From positions 1 through 64,000 of the forward strand of contig CAMMRL010000005.1 in the NCBI GenBank assembly GCA_946499275.1: a stretch of DNA of 64,000 bases. The letters run 5' to 3'. The notes under the pieces were generated by a model, which searched no databases, had not been told where the DNA came from, and saw nothing but the letters and a program-made list of their open reading frames with translations. Shown here piece by piece: positions 48,655 through 58,198 of the stretch. The stretch is from an uncultured Clostridia bacterium. Lineage in GTDB: Bacteria > Bacillota > Clostridia > Oscillospirales > Acutalibacteraceae. How positions within the stretch are numbered: the stretch's first letter is position 1; each line of letters begins with the position of its first letter. Made by a program: the position numbers and the translations under genes.

Positions 48655-49041
48655 ATGAAAAATTATGCTCAGGTTTATGTGAAAAATAGTTTTGAAGCAG
48701 CAGAAATGTATTGCAAAGCTTTTGGTGCGGAAATTACATTTGAAATTAAAAATGATGACAAAACGGCGTATGCGCACTGTGAATTATCTGTAAATGGCGA
48801 AGACTTTTTAGCGTTAAGTGAAGCGGCGAATCCTTGTGACGTAAACATGGTTCACAAAATGAAATGGGAAACGATGACGTTTAATGTTTTTGAGATGGGG
48901 AGCGAAGAAGCGGTTTATAACGCCTTTCATATTTTGAGTAACGGCGGGGTTATTATCCATCCTATTCAGGAAGTTCCGTGGAGTAAATGCTGCGCGACGG
49001 TGATAGATAAATTTGGCGTGTGTTGGTGGATTTCCATTTGA
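48655..49041 (+). CDS. VOC/glyoxalase-fold protein (PhnB-like)
   Basis: 128 residues from an ATG behind TAGGAGG. YVKNSFEAAEMYCKAFGAEITFEI, then HCELSVNGEDFLALSE and a second half ending CCATVIDKFGVCWWISI give the paired beta-alpha-beta-beta-beta of the vicinal oxygen chelate fold, close to PhnB-like proteins. No enzyme activity can be assigned. A/T-rich, so possibly acquired. Confidence 0.8.
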   Translation: MKNYAQVYVKNSFEAAEMYCKAFGAEITFEIKNDDKTAYAHCELSVNGEDFLALSEAANPCDVNMVHKMKWETMTFNVFEMGSEEAVYNAFHILSNGGVIIHPIQEVPWSKCCATVIDKFGVCWWISI

Positions 49042-49059
49042 CAAACCCAATGCGCATAA

Positions 49060-49114
49060 TTTAACCCACCAGGATTCTTTATGGACGTCGTCCAAAAGGT
49101 CCTGGTGGGTTAAA
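49060..49114. terminator. Bidirectional terminator after the VOC gene
   Basis: A 15-base perfect stem TTTAACCCACCAGGA with its complement around a 25-base loop, between convergent genes. Confidence 0.75.
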
Positions 49115-49224
49115 AATAAGAAATCAACAAAACGGGTACAGATTTTAACGGCTGTACCCATTTTTATCCCCTCGGTTACGGCGTCTCATGATGGGAGCCG
49201 CAGGCTTTCTTTATTCCTTTTCAA

Positions 49225-50061
49225 TCACCGGATTTTCATCGAAATATCCAGCGCCTTGACCGAGTGGGTCAGCGCGCCGATCGAGATGATATCCACGCCG
49301 GTTTCCGCTACAGCGCGCAGGGTTTCGTGGGTGATACCGCCGCTGGCCTCCAGCAGCGCTTTCCCTCCGACCAACTTGACCGCCTCCGCCATGGCGGGGC
49401 AATCCATATTGTCCAGCATAATCACGTCCGCACCGGCTTCCAGCGCTTCCTTCACCTCCGCGAGGTTGCGGGTTTCCACCTCCAGCTTCACCATGTGGCC
49501 GAGCTTCCCGCGGATCGCGGTAACCGCCGCCGTGATGCCGCCCGCCGCGTCGATGTGGTTGTCCTTGAGCATGGCGCCGTCCGACAGGTTGAAGCGGTGG
49601 TTCCTCCCCCCGCCCACGGTGACGGCGTATTTCTGGAGGGAGCGCAGCCCCGGCAGGGTTTTGCGGGTATCCGCGATGGAAGCGTTCGTCCCTTTTACAA
49701 TCCGAACGCAGCGGTCGGTGGCGGTCGCCACGCCGGACAGATGCTGCAGCAGGTTGAGCGCCGTCCTTTCCCCTTTCAGCAGGAAACGGGTGGAGCCTTC
49801 CACCTCGGCAATCACATCCCCCGGCTGCACCTGGTCGCCGTCCTTTTTGTACACCGTGGCCTGAAAGGTGGGATCCAGTAGGGCGAACACCCGCAGCGCC
49901 ACATCAATGCCGCAGAGCACGCCCTCCGCCTTCGTCAAAAAACGGGCTTTGGAACGGGCATTCTCAGGGATCATCAGGTCGGTGGTGGTATCGATATAGT
50001 TGATGTCTTCGTTCAGCGCGGTTTTGATCACGTCGTCCACCGCGAATTGGGGCAGCAACAT
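49225..50061 (-). CDS. nadC: Nicotinate-nucleotide pyrophosphorylase (quinolinate phosphoribosyltransferase)
   Basis: 278 residues. ALNEDINYIDTTTDL, GERTALNLLQHLSGVAT, DTRKTLPGLRSLQKYAV, GGGRNHRFNLSDGAMLKDNH and GADVIMLDNM are the family motifs, with Arg and Lys residues for quinolinate and PRPP. Makes NaMN. Last gene of the nad cluster, 24 bases after nadB. Confidence 0.95.
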   Translation of the reverse strand: MLLPQFAVDDVIKTALNEDINYIDTTTDLMIPENARSKARFLTKAEGVLCGIDVALRVFALLDPTFQATVYKKDGDQVQPGDVIAEVEGSTRFLLKGERTALNLLQHLSGVATATDRCVRIVKGTNASIADTRKTLPGLRSLQKYAVTVGGGRNHRFNLSDGAMLKDNHIDAAGGITAAVTAIRGKLGHMVKLEVETRNLAEVKEALEAGADVIMLDNMDCPAMAEAVKLVGGKALLEASGGITHETLRAVAETGVDIISIGALTHSVKALDISMKIR

Positions 50062-50085
50062 TGTCCTTCCTCCGTTCGTTCCGCC

Positions 50086-51588
50086 TTAATACGCGGCGGA
50101 CGTTTTATTGTCGTCCTGCTTTTCGATCACTTCGCGCACAACCTCGCTCAAAATGACCGTGCAGACCGTCGCCAGGCTTTTTGCCTCGATATAATCGGTT
50201 GTCAGCGCATAGCCGCCGGTTTTCAGCTCCTCCAGGATGGCCGAAGCTTCCCTCAGCCCTCCCCGCACAGCGTCGTAATCCGGGATAACGAACCACGCCT
50301 TCTGCATGATCGTCCGGATCCGGGTGCGGTGGCCGGGATCCAGCGCCCGCCCGCCGGACGGCGCGGCAGGGGCCGGGATGCTTACCCCGCTCTCCTCATG
50401 CCGCATCCGGCGGCTGATATCGTAGGTGCAGCGGCGGGCGAACACCAGCGCTTCCAGCAGCGAATTGCTCGCCAGCCGGTTCAGCCCGTGCACCCCGGTG
50501 TGGGAACATTCGCCCGCGGCGTACAGCCGGTCCACCGTCGTATCGCCGTACACATTCACATCAATGCCGCCCATCAGGTAATGCTGGCAGGGGAACACCG
50601 GAATTTTTTCCCTGGTGATATCGACGCCCTCTTCCAGGCAGCGCTCATAGATCATTGGGAACCGGTCTTTAATAAACTTTTCCCCGCGGAAGGTGATATC
50701 CAGATAGAAATCTTCGCTGCCAGTACGTTTGGCCTCCTGCATGATGCTGCGGGAAACCACATCGCGGGGGGCCAGCTCGCCCCTCTCGTCGTACCGGGCC
50801 ATGAACCGTTCGCCATTCACGTTGAGCAGCATCGCCCCTTCGCCCCGCACCGCTTCGGAAATCAGGAATCGCTCCCGGCCCTGCGCCGCAGCGAACGCCG
50901 TGGGATGGAACTGGACCAACCGCAGGTTTTTAATCCGCGCCCCCAGCTCGTGCGCCAGGGTGATGCCGTCGCCGGTCGCGATGGCGGAATTGGTGGTGTA
51001 GGGATACACCCGCCCGATCCCCCCGGTGCAGAGGATGCAGTAGGAACAGGAAACCGCGCGGTATTCGCCGTTCACCAGCAGGCCGGCCCAGAAGCCGCCT
51101 TCCGCCGGCGTCAGCGCGGCGAGTTGCGTGTTTTCCAGAAAGTCGATGTTCGGCTTCTGCTGCGCGGCAGCGAGCAGTTTCTCGGTAATTTCCCGCCCGG
51201 TGGAATCCTTGTGGTGCAGAATCCGGCGGCGGGAATGCCCGCCCTCCAGCGTCATGGAGATGTGCTGCTGTTCGTCCCGGTCGAAATCCACGCCCATTTC
51301 CTTCACCAGGCGGAGGACGTCCTCCGGCCCTTCGTTCACTAGGATTTCCAGGGAACGCAGGTCGTTCTTATACCCGCCCGCGATCAGGGTATCCGCGATA
51401 TGCAGCCGGTAATCGTCGTTGGTCTTGTCCACCACGGCGGCCACGCCGCCCTGGGCCAGGAAGCTGTTGCACAGGGTCAGCTCCCGCTTGGAGAGCACCA
51501 GCACCCGCACGTCGGGCGCGAAATTGAGCGCCGCATACAGGCCCGCAACCCCGCTTCCCGCAATCAATACGTCATATTCGTTTTTCAT
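50086..51588 (-). CDS. nadB: L-aspartate oxidase
   Basis: 500 residues from the ATG at 51588 (AAGGGG). FAD site YDVLIAGSGVAGLYAALNF at the start, SFLAQGGVAAV, then GGIGRVYPYTTN and the HPTAF block, and C-terminal helical domain. Oxidises aspartate to iminoaspartate for NadA. An extension to 51699 overlaps the GNAT gene and lacks homology to the family. Between the GNAT gene and nadC. Confidence 0.93.
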   Translation of the reverse strand: MKNEYDVLIAGSGVAGLYAALNFAPDVRVLVLSKRELTLCNSFLAQGGVAAVVDKTNDDYRLHIADTLIAGGYKNDLRSLEILVNEGPEDVLRLVKEMGVDFDRDEQQHISMTLEGGHSRRRILHHKDSTGREITEKLLAAAQQKPNIDFLENTQLAALTPAEGGFWAGLLVNGEYRAVSCSYCILCTGGIGRVYPYTTNSAIATGDGITLAHELGARIKNLRLVQFHPTAFAAAQGRERFLISEAVRGEGAMLLNVNGERFMARYDERGELAPRDVVSRSIMQEAKRTGSEDFYLDITFRGEKFIKDRFPMIYERCLEEGVDITREKIPVFPCQHYLMGGIDVNVYGDTTVDRLYAAGECSHTGVHGLNRLASNSLLEALVFARRCTYDISRRMRHEESGVSIPAPAAPSGGRALDPGHRTRIRTIMQKAWFVIPDYDAVRGGLREASAILEELKTGGYALTTDYIEAKSLATVCTVILSEVVREVIEKQDDNKTSAAY

Positions 51589-51643
51589 TGTCGAGAACCC
51601 CTTTTCCAGCGGGCGCGTCCCGCCTGGAGAATCGTCCGCCGGC

Positions 51644-52078
51644 CTACAGCCAGCGGACAAAGCCGGTTTTATCCGCCCGGTTATACCCCGCCCGCTCATA
51701 AAAGCGGAGCGTCCGCTCTTCCCGGGAGCCGGTCATCAGCATAATTTTATAGCAGCCGGCGGCCCGGGCAAGCGCTTCCGCTTCCCTCAGGCAGGCGGAA
51801 GCCAACCCCCGCCCGCGGTACGCCGCGTCGGTCACGACGTTTTCCACCAGAGCATACGGCCTTCCGCCGTGGGTCAGGTTGGGGATCACCGTCACCGTAC
51901 AGGAGGAGACCGGCTCGCCGCCGTCCTCCGCCACCAGGACGGAACAGCCCGGGAAAGCCCGGACCGTCTTCCACAGCGCCGCGTAGTCCCCGGGCTTCTG
52001 CACCGGGGCGCCGGGATGGAGCTGGGCGTACAGTCGCAGCAGGGCGGGCAGATCCTCCCGGCGGGCTTTTCTCACCAC
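51644..52078 (-). CDS. GNAT acetyltransferase inside the nad cluster
   Basis: 144 residues, GTG start six bases past the nadA stop. VTDAAYRGRGLASACLREAEALARAAGC is the acetyl-CoA loop and RFYERAGYNRADKTGF the C-terminal beta-alpha unit. It sits between nadA and nadB with tight spacing, so it is co-expressed with NAD synthesis. Substrate unknown. Confidence 0.85.
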   Translation of the reverse strand: MVRKARREDLPALLRLYAQLHPGAPVQKPGDYAALWKTVRAFPGCSVLVAEDGGEPVSSCTVTVIPNLTHGGRPYALVENVVTDAAYRGRGLASACLREAEALARAAGCYKIMLMTGSREERTLRFYERAGYNRADKTGFVRWL

Positions 52079-52083
52079 AGCCG

Positions 52084-52989
52084 TCAGCCCCCCAGCCGGA
52101 TCATATTGGCCAGGCTGGCGCGGGCCGCGTCCATCAGCGCGGCATCCATCGCGATCTCTTCACCGCCCCGGCCTTCCATCGCCGCCGTCACGCTTTCCAG
52201 CGTGGTGAGCTTCATATCCGCACAGGTGAGCTGCTCGGGCCGGAGCTGGTGCAGCCTCCCGGGATAATCCAGGGAAAGTCGGTCCACCACGCCCCGTTCG
52301 GTCGCCACAATGACCTCCCGGTCGGTGGAGCGGATGTAATCGATAATCGCGGCGGTGGAGCCGACCATATCCGCCAGCGCCACCGCTTCGGCGGGACATT
52401 CGGGGTGGATGGCGACCGCCGCGCCCGGATGGGCCGCTTTGGCCGCGAGCACATCCGCCGCCGTGATCCCGTGATGGACCGGGCAATACCCGTCCCAGGT
52501 GATGATTTCCTTTTCCGGCACCTGGGAACGCACGTAGCCGCCCAGATGCTGGTCCGGGATGAACAACACCCGCTTATTCGGCAGGGAACGCACGATCTTC
52601 ACAGCGGACGAAGAGGTCACGCATACGTCGGCCACCGCCTTCAGCTCGGCGGTGGTGTTGATATAGGCCACGACCGCGGCGTCCGGGTTGGCGGCGCGAA
52701 ATTCCCGCACCCGCTCCGGGTTGATTTGGCGGGCCATCGGGCAGTCCGCCTCCGGTTCCACCAGCACCACCCGCTTATCCGGGCAGAGGATTTTCACGCC
52801 CTCCGCCATGAAGCGGACACCGCACATATAGACGACCTGGGCCGTGGTGGCCGCCGCCTTTTGGGCCAGTGCAAAACTGTCGCCGAGGATATCGGCGACA
52901 GACTGCACGGCGGGGGACTGGTATGTATGGGCGGCGATTACCGCGTTCTGCTCTTGTTTCAAGTTGCCAATTCGCTGCTTCGGATCCAT
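52084..52989 (-). CDS. nadA: Quinolinate synthase
   Basis: 301 residues from the ATG at 52989 (GGAGGA), the short NadA form. Three cysteines for the [4Fe-4S] cluster in VVYMCGVRFMAE, GYCPVHHGI and LTCADMKLTTLE, plus AAHTYQSPAVQSVADILGDS at the start. Condenses iminoaspartate with dihydroxyacetone phosphate. First of the nad genes, 28 bases after the PRPP synthetase gene. Confidence 0.95.
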   Translation of the reverse strand: MDPKQRIGNLKQEQNAVIAAHTYQSPAVQSVADILGDSFALAQKAAATTAQVVYMCGVRFMAEGVKILCPDKRVVLVEPEADCPMARQINPERVREFRAANPDAAVVAYINTTAELKAVADVCVTSSSAVKIVRSLPNKRVLFIPDQHLGGYVRSQVPEKEIITWDGYCPVHHGITAADVLAAKAAHPGAAVAIHPECPAEAVALADMVGSTAAIIDYIRSTDREVIVATERGVVDRLSLDYPGRLHQLRPEQLTCADMKLTTLESVTAAMEGRGGEEIAMDAALMDAARASLANMIRLGG

Positions 52990-53017
52990 GGGAAATTCCT
53001 CCTTCGGGCCGTCCGAC

Positions 53018-54178
53018 TTACTGCCCGCAGCAGCGGCGCCGCTCTTCCAGAAGGTTTTGAATCTTCTGGTGCGGGTCAATAATCAGGGATACCGATACGT
53101 CGTGGTTGAGCGCGGCGATAAAGTACGCAATATATTTGGATACATCCACCTCGTAGAACCATTCTCGGTTTTTGAGCGCTTCGGTGCGGTAGGTCAGGTT
53201 GGTGCCGAGCACGCCGTTCAGCACACCGTCGCGGTACGCTTTATCGAACGCCTGTAGGCCGTTGGTGAAAATGGCGTAGGTAGCGTAGGCGAAAATCCGG
53301 TTCGCTTTCCGCTTTTTCAGTTCGTACGCGATATCCAGCATCGATTCGCCGGAGGAAATGATGTCGTCCGCGATAAAAACGTCCTTCCCCTCCACGGAAT
53401 TGCCGAGGTATTCGTGTGCGACGATGGGGTTGCGGCCGTTTACCACGGTGGAATAATCGCGGCGCTTGTAGAACATGCCGAGGTCGATGCCGAGCACCGA
53501 CGCGTAATACATGTTCCGGTTCATAGCGCCTTCGTCCGGGCTGACCACCATCATATGGTCGCGGTCGGGCTGGATATCCGGCACCTTCCGGAACAAGGCT
53601 TTCAGCACCTGATAGGAAGGGATAACGTTATCGAACCCCATGAGCGGGATGGCGTTGTGTACGCGGGGATCGTGCGCATCGAACGTGATAATGTTGGAAA
53701 CGCCCATATGCTGCAGCTCCTGCAGCGCTACGGCGCAGTCGAGCGACTCACGGTAATTGCGGCGGTGCTGTCTCCCGCCGTACAGGATCGGCATGATCAC
53801 GTTGATCCGGTAGGCTTTGCCACTGGCAGCCTGGATCACCCGCTTGAGATCCTGGTAGTGGTCGTCCGGGGACATGTTATTTTCCCGCCCGAACATTTTG
53901 TACGAACAGCTGTAGTTGCCCACATCCACCAGGATGAACAGGTCGTCGCCGCGGATGCTGGACTTAATCAGGCCCTTGCCGTCGCCGGAGGAAAACCGCG
54001 GGCATTCCGATTCAATCAAAAAGGTTTCCTGCGGGCGGTTAGAGTGGGACGCCCAATCAGTCAGATAAGCGTTGATCTTGTCGCCAAGCTCGGTCGCGCT
54101 TTGCAGGGCGATGAGACTGAGAGGCGCCACACGGTCTTCCTGATTGAAAATGAGTTCTCCGGAATTCGTCTGAGACAA
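53018..54178 (-). CDS. prs: Ribose-phosphate pyrophosphokinase (long form)
   Basis: About 386 residues, longer than the usual 315. VDVGNYSCSYKMFG..., MPILYGGRQHRRNYRESL, TFDAHDPRVHNAIPL, VSPDEGAM and the PRPP loop DVFIADDIISSGESMLD are family motifs. TTG start at 54178 has GGGGAAG at 6 bases; a TTG at 54184 touches it and is unlikely. Makes PRPP, a substrate of NadC, so its place before nadA is functional. The C-terminal end EERRRCCGQ is unusual. Confidence 0.9.
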   Translation of the reverse strand: MSQTNSGELIFNQEDRVAPLSLIALQSATELGDKINAYLTDWASHSNRPQETFLIESECPRFSSGDGKGLIKSSIRGDDLFILVDVGNYSCSYKMFGRENNMSPDDHYQDLKRVIQAASGKAYRINVIMPILYGGRQHRRNYRESLDCAVALQELQHMGVSNIITFDAHDPRVHNAIPLMGFDNVIPSYQVLKALFRKVPDIQPDRDHMMVVSPDEGAMNRNMYYASVLGIDLGMFYKRRDYSTVVNGRNPIVAHEYLGNSVEGKDVFIADDIISSGESMLDIAYELKKRKANRIFAYATYAIFTNGLQAFDKAYRDGVLNGVLGTNLTYRTEALKNREWFYEVDVSKYIAYFIAALNHDVSVSLIIDPHQKIQNLLEERRRCCGQ

Positions 54179-54391
54179 TGTCAACTTCCCCTTTTTTTCG
54201 TTGTCGGTCTCTGGTCTTTTCTCGGTCCACCACCGAAAAGCAGCCGTAATTTCCCGTTAGCCGGCCGCCAAACGGCTTTGTGCAATATTAAAATTCTATT
54301 AAATAAATTGTACCACAAACCTTCGATAAATTGAGAGTAGTTCCGTACTTTTTCGTCACGAATTTTCCCATCCCCTGTGGAAGGGAATCTA

Positions 54392-54420
54392 TGGACAATG
54401 CACAACCAACCGTTTATAAT
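54392..54420 (+). promoter_or_regulatory. Promoter upstream of hflX
   Basis: TGGACA (54392-54397) and TATAAT (54415-54420) with a 17-base spacer. A leader of about 260 bases with no convincing gene follows. The rest of 54179-54391 is an A/T-rich divergent promoter region for prs. Confidence 0.7.
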
Positions 54421-54684
54421 GAATAGAGAAGCGGGGCCTTCTTGCCAAATACGCCCGTGTCGCTTCCTAGGATTGCTGTTACAGGAGGGATCCCGTCGAT
54501 GATTTGGATTTGCCGCCTGCCCTAACCCGGCAGGCCGCCGCGCCGTGGCGGCGCATAACCCGGACGGAATCGATCACAATAAAGGCAGCGCGCCGTCTAA
54601 ACCGTGGTGTGCTGTTTTCGCCATACCGCGCGGCCCTATCCTATGCCCACGGCGGAAACCGCCGCGCGGGGAAGAGGAGTTATT

Positions 54685-55983
54685 TTGGAAAAACAACCGA
54701 TGGAAACCATGATGCAACAGCGGGAAACCGCCCTGCTTGTCTCTGTCGACACAGGGGAATTCGACGCGGAAATATCGCTGGACGAACTGGAAGATCTAGC
54801 CAGCACCGCCGGGGCGGATGTGCTCGTCCGGGTGACACAGAAACGGGAATCCCCGGATAAGGCCACCTGCATCGGCGCCGGCCGGCTGGGGGAAATCGCT
54901 GGGCTGTGCGACGCCCACGACATCGACCTGATCATCTTCGACCGGGAGCTGACCGCCACCCAGCTCCGCAACCTGGAAGAAGCCACCGGCCGCCGGGTGA
55001 TCGACCGTACCACCCTGATCCTCGACATCTTCGCCGGACGGGCCCGCTCGGCGGAAGGCCGCCTTCAGGTGGAACTGGCGCAGCTCCAGTACATGCTCCC
55101 CCGCCTGGCGGGGCAGGGCACGGCGCTGTCCCGCCTGGGCGGAGGCATCGGCACCCGCGGCCCAGGCGAAACCAAGCTGGAATCCGACCGCCGCCACATC
55201 CGCCGACGGATCGACTCCCTGAAGCGGCAGCTGCGGGATGTGGAACGGCAGCGGCAGATGCGCCGCTCCCGCAGGAAAAAGGAGGGAATCCGCACCGTAG
55301 CGCTGGTCGGGTACACCAACGCCGGGAAGTCCACCCTGATGAACGCCCTGACCGACGCAGGCGTGCTCGCGGAGGACAAGCTGTTCGCCACCCTGGACCC
55401 CACCGCGCGGTCCCTCCGCCTGCCGGACGGACGGCAGGTGCTGCTGATCGACACGGTCGGTTTTGTCCGCCGCCTTCCCCACCATCTGGTGGACGCGTTC
55501 CGCTCCACCCTGGAGGAAGCGGCCGAGGCCGACGTGATCTTAAACATCTGCGACCTGTCCAGCCCCGATGCCGCCGAGCACCTTCAAGTAACCCGCTCCT
55601 TGCTGGACAACCTGGGTTGCGGGGATCGGCCGGTCATCCCGGTGCTGAACAAATGCGACAAGGCCGAAGGCATTCTGCTTCCCGAAGCGGGGCGGAGCGC
55701 CGTGCGGATCAGCGCGGCCACCGGCGACGGGCTACCCGCCCTGCTGGACGCCGTCGCCGCCGCCCTGCCGCCCGACCGCCGGCGGGTACACATGCTCCTC
55801 CCCTTCACCGAGGGGGCGCTGGCGGAGCAATGCCGCCGGGAAGGCGCGGTGGAACGCGACGAATACACACCGGACGGCGTGCGGATGACCGCCACCATCG
55901 GGCTCCGCCTGCTCAAGGCAGTGGAGCCGTACCTTCTGCCTGACGAAAAGCCCGGGGAAAATCCGGGCCGTTCCAACGCCTGA
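54685..55983 (+). CDS. hflX: Ribosome-associated GTPase HflX
   Basis: 432 residues from a TTG at 54685 behind AGAGGAG; ATG at 54700 is an alternative. HflX N-terminal nucleotide-binding domain, the GGGIGTRGPGETKLESDRR linker, then GTPase motifs GYTNAGKST (about 209), DTVGF and NKCD. It acts on stalled or stressed ribosomes. Downstream of a good promoter and followed by the PPK2 gene at 23 bases. Confidence 0.92.
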   Translation: MEKQPMETMMQQRETALLVSVDTGEFDAEISLDELEDLASTAGADVLVRVTQKRESPDKATCIGAGRLGEIAGLCDAHDIDLIIFDRELTATQLRNLEEATGRRVIDRTTLILDIFAGRARSAEGRLQVELAQLQYMLPRLAGQGTALSRLGGGIGTRGPGETKLESDRRHIRRRIDSLKRQLRDVERQRQMRRSRRKKEGIRTVALVGYTNAGKSTLMNALTDAGVLAEDKLFATLDPTARSLRLPDGRQVLLIDTVGFVRRLPHHLVDAFRSTLEEAAEADVILNICDLSSPDAAEHLQVTRSLLDNLGCGDRPVIPVLNKCDKAEGILLPEAGRSAVRISAATGDGLPALLDAVAAALPPDRRRVHMLLPFTEGALAEQCRREGAVERDEYTPDGVRMTATIGLRLLKAVEPYLLPDEKPGENPGRSNA

Positions 55984-56006
55984 TGACAAAATAAGGAGTG
56001 ACCGCC

Positions 56007-56885
56007 ATGCCTTCGCTGGATATCCGCGATTACCGCTTCACCAAAAAAGGGAGCTTCCGCCTGAAGGAATTCGATCCGAGCGACACCAACGGCTTCCACG
56101 ATAAAAAGGACGCCAAATCCCGCTTGCTGGAAAACGTATCCAAAATGGCGGAGCTCCAGGACCGGTTTTACGCGCAGGACCGTGATTCTCTGCTCATCAT
56201 CTTCCAGGCGATGGATTCCGCCGGAAAGGACGGAGCCATCAAGCATGTGATGAGCGGGCTGAATCCCCAGGGGGTAAAGGTGGTCGCTTTCAAGCAGCCT
56301 TCGGCGGAGGAGCTCGACCACGATTACCTCTGGCGGGTGCATAAAGCGCTGCCCGGGCGGGGGGAGATCGGGATCTTCAACCGCTCGTATTACGAGGAAG
56401 TGCTGGTAGGGAAAGTGCATAACCTTCCCTTTTCCCAAAAGCTCCCCGCCCGCTGCCTGGACGACAAAATCTGGGAACGCCGGTACCGCCAGATCCGCAA
56501 TTACGAGGAATACCTGACCGAAAACGGCGTCACGGTGATTAAGTTTTTTCTTGACATTTCCAAGGAAGAGCAAAAACGCCGCTTCCTGGAACGGATCGAC
56601 GATGAGACGAAAAACTGGAAATTCTCGGCCGCCGACGTAGCGGAACGCGCTCACTGGGACGAGTATATGGATGCGTACGAACAGGCGATCAACGCCACTG
56701 CTTCCCCATATGCGCCCTGGTACGTCGTCCCCGCCGACAAAAAGTGGTTCGCCCGGCTACTGATCTCCGAGGTGGTGATCCACCACCTGAAAAAGCTGGA
56801 TCCTCAGTATCCGACGGTGGGAGAGGATCAAAAGAAATCGCTTCAGGAGATCCGCCGGCAGCTTGCCGGGGACGAGCGGGACTGA
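56007..56885 (+). CDS. Polyphosphate kinase 2 family protein
   Basis: 292 residues. Walker A QAMDSAGKDGAIKHVM, RPSAEELDHDYLWRVHK-like section (KQPSAEELDHDYLWR), IGIFNRSYYEEVLV and KFFLDISKEEQKRR are PPK2 motifs. It moves phosphate between polyphosphate and nucleotides. ATG behind AAGGAG; a GTG at 55998 lies in the Shine-Dalgarno. Operon with hflX. Confidence 0.92.
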   Translation: MPSLDIRDYRFTKKGSFRLKEFDPSDTNGFHDKKDAKSRLLENVSKMAELQDRFYAQDRDSLLIIFQAMDSAGKDGAIKHVMSGLNPQGVKVVAFKQPSAEELDHDYLWRVHKALPGRGEIGIFNRSYYEEVLVGKVHNLPFSQKLPARCLDDKIWERRYRQIRNYEEYLTENGVTVIKFFLDISKEEQKRRFLERIDDETKNWKFSAADVAERAHWDEYMDAYEQAINATASPYAPWYVVPADKKWFARLLISEVVIHHLKKLDPQYPTVGEDQKKSLQEIRRQLAGDERD

Positions 56886-56996
56886 GTTCCCCACAGGGGA
56901 ACAACGCTTTGTGGAAAACCGGGGCGTTTCAGCGGCAATCCGTCCGCTTCCCTATTCCCTGCCGATGACGGCATTCTCAGGAAAGGATATACGTGA

Positions 56997-57161
56997 ATGA
57001 AAGGACACGGTTTTGTCTGCGGTTTCGGCCATATAAATGGGGAAACCATGCTGTACGGCACCAAAAACATCCTGGCTGTCCTCAAACTGGCGGCGGCCGG
57101 GCTGGGCGCGGGTCTGGCCCTGCTTGGCGCGGGTTTCCTCCTCGGCCGGAAACGGCGGTAG
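56997..57161 (+). CDS. Small Gly-rich membrane protein
   Basis: 54 residues, MKGHGFVCGFGHINGETMLY then a helix LAVLKLAAAGLGAGLALLGAG and a basic end GRKRR. ATG behind GGAAAGG. A second ATG at 57048 would give 37 residues. No family recognised; small and easily missed. Confidence 0.55.
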   Translation: MKGHGFVCGFGHINGETMLYGTKNILAVLKLAAAGLGAGLALLGAGFLLGRKRR

Positions 57162-57314
57162 CCAAAACCCGGGCGCGGCGGGAACATCCGCTAGAGAATC
57201 GCCGGCGGGGGACGCCGGCAGAGGAGAGGGCTGGCCGCTTGAGGGCGAGAACCAGTACAAAATAGGAGAAATCCGCTTAATCCAGTTTGGCTGCCATGCA
57301 CCCACTAAAACGGA

Positions 57315-57355
57315 AAAAACCCGCCGAAAGGAAAGTGTCCTTTCGGCGGGTTTTT
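57315..57355. terminator. Bidirectional terminator
   Basis: AAAAACCCGCCGAAAGGA / TCCTTTCGGCGGGTTTTT, between the small membrane gene and gene 57399-58139. Confidence 0.85.
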
Positions 57356-57398
57356 GACAGCGTGTGGATGCCCGGTAAAAAATCCACGCCCTGCCGGG

Positions 57399-58139
57399 CT
57401 ACGCTTTCCACATCCGGTAACGGGAGGGGCGCATCAGCGCCCCCAGATTGGCTGCGGTGCGGGAAGCGGGATTCAGCAGCCGGTCAAACAACCGCTGGCG
57501 GACGCGGTTGGCGGTGCAGAAATACAACGTGACTGTCCCCGGGAAAAAGACCCCTCCCCCCTCTTCCACCGAGGCGAAGCCCGCCCCGGCGGAAGAACCA
57601 AGCAGGAGCAGCTCCTGCAGGTCGTCCAGGCCCTCCCGGCCGCTGCAAAACGCGTCGGAAAGTTCCCGTACGGTACGGCCCGGCCGCAGTACCGGCTTCC
57701 AGCGGATGGCGCGGCTCCGCCTGCCAAGCAGGAGACGGGACGACGAACCGGAACTGTTCCAGCCCTTCCCAAGGATTTCCGATGAAAAAGCCGACGGGGA
57801 ACGGACATAGGTATCCCACAGCCGGCCGTCTACATATAAGCGCAGCATCCGGCCTTCGCCTTGCCCCGCCACGCCGACGGCGCCGGCCCGCAGTTTCCCG
57901 GTCAGGCAGCGTCCCAGCCCGTCCAGCGCCCGGATATCCAGCCGGTCGGCGCAGTCGTCGAAAACCGCCCAGAGCCCGTCCCCTTCCCGGCCGATCCGCA
58001 CCGTGCGTTCCGCGCTTTCCCGGCCGCAGGGCATCAGCCCCTGCGCGTCCATGTACGCGGTGATAACGTATAAAATCTTCTCCTGCGCCGCTTCGGTGCG
58101 GGCGCCGAGGTGGAGCTGTATATTGGCAAAGCTGGCCAT
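57399..58139 (-). CDS. Hypothetical protein
   Basis: 246 residues from an ATG behind AAAGGAG. Starts MASFANIQLHLGARTEAAQEK, with a beta-rich middle (WAVFDDCADRLDIRALDGLG...GRMLRLYVDGRLWDTYVRSP) and a basic C-terminus. No signal peptide or membrane helix. I do not recognise it. It lies alone between two terminators or gaps. Confidence 0.65.
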   Translation of the reverse strand: MASFANIQLHLGARTEAAQEKILYVITAYMDAQGLMPCGRESAERTVRIGREGDGLWAVFDDCADRLDIRALDGLGRCLTGKLRAGAVGVAGQGEGRMLRLYVDGRLWDTYVRSPSAFSSEILGKGWNSSGSSSRLLLGRRSRAIRWKPVLRPGRTVRELSDAFCSGREGLDDLQELLLLGSSAGAGFASVEEGGGVFFPGTVTLYFCTANRVRQRLFDRLLNPASRTAANLGALMRPSRYRMWKA

Positions 58140-58198
58140 GAATTCTCCTTTCTGCCGAAATGGCGCCTACCCTGACGAAGCCGTAAAGCAGTGAAAAG

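Noticed and set aside
54172-54184. TTGACA-like box at the prs start
   Set aside because: It overlaps the start codons of prs and has no -10 at the proper distance; it is a chance match.
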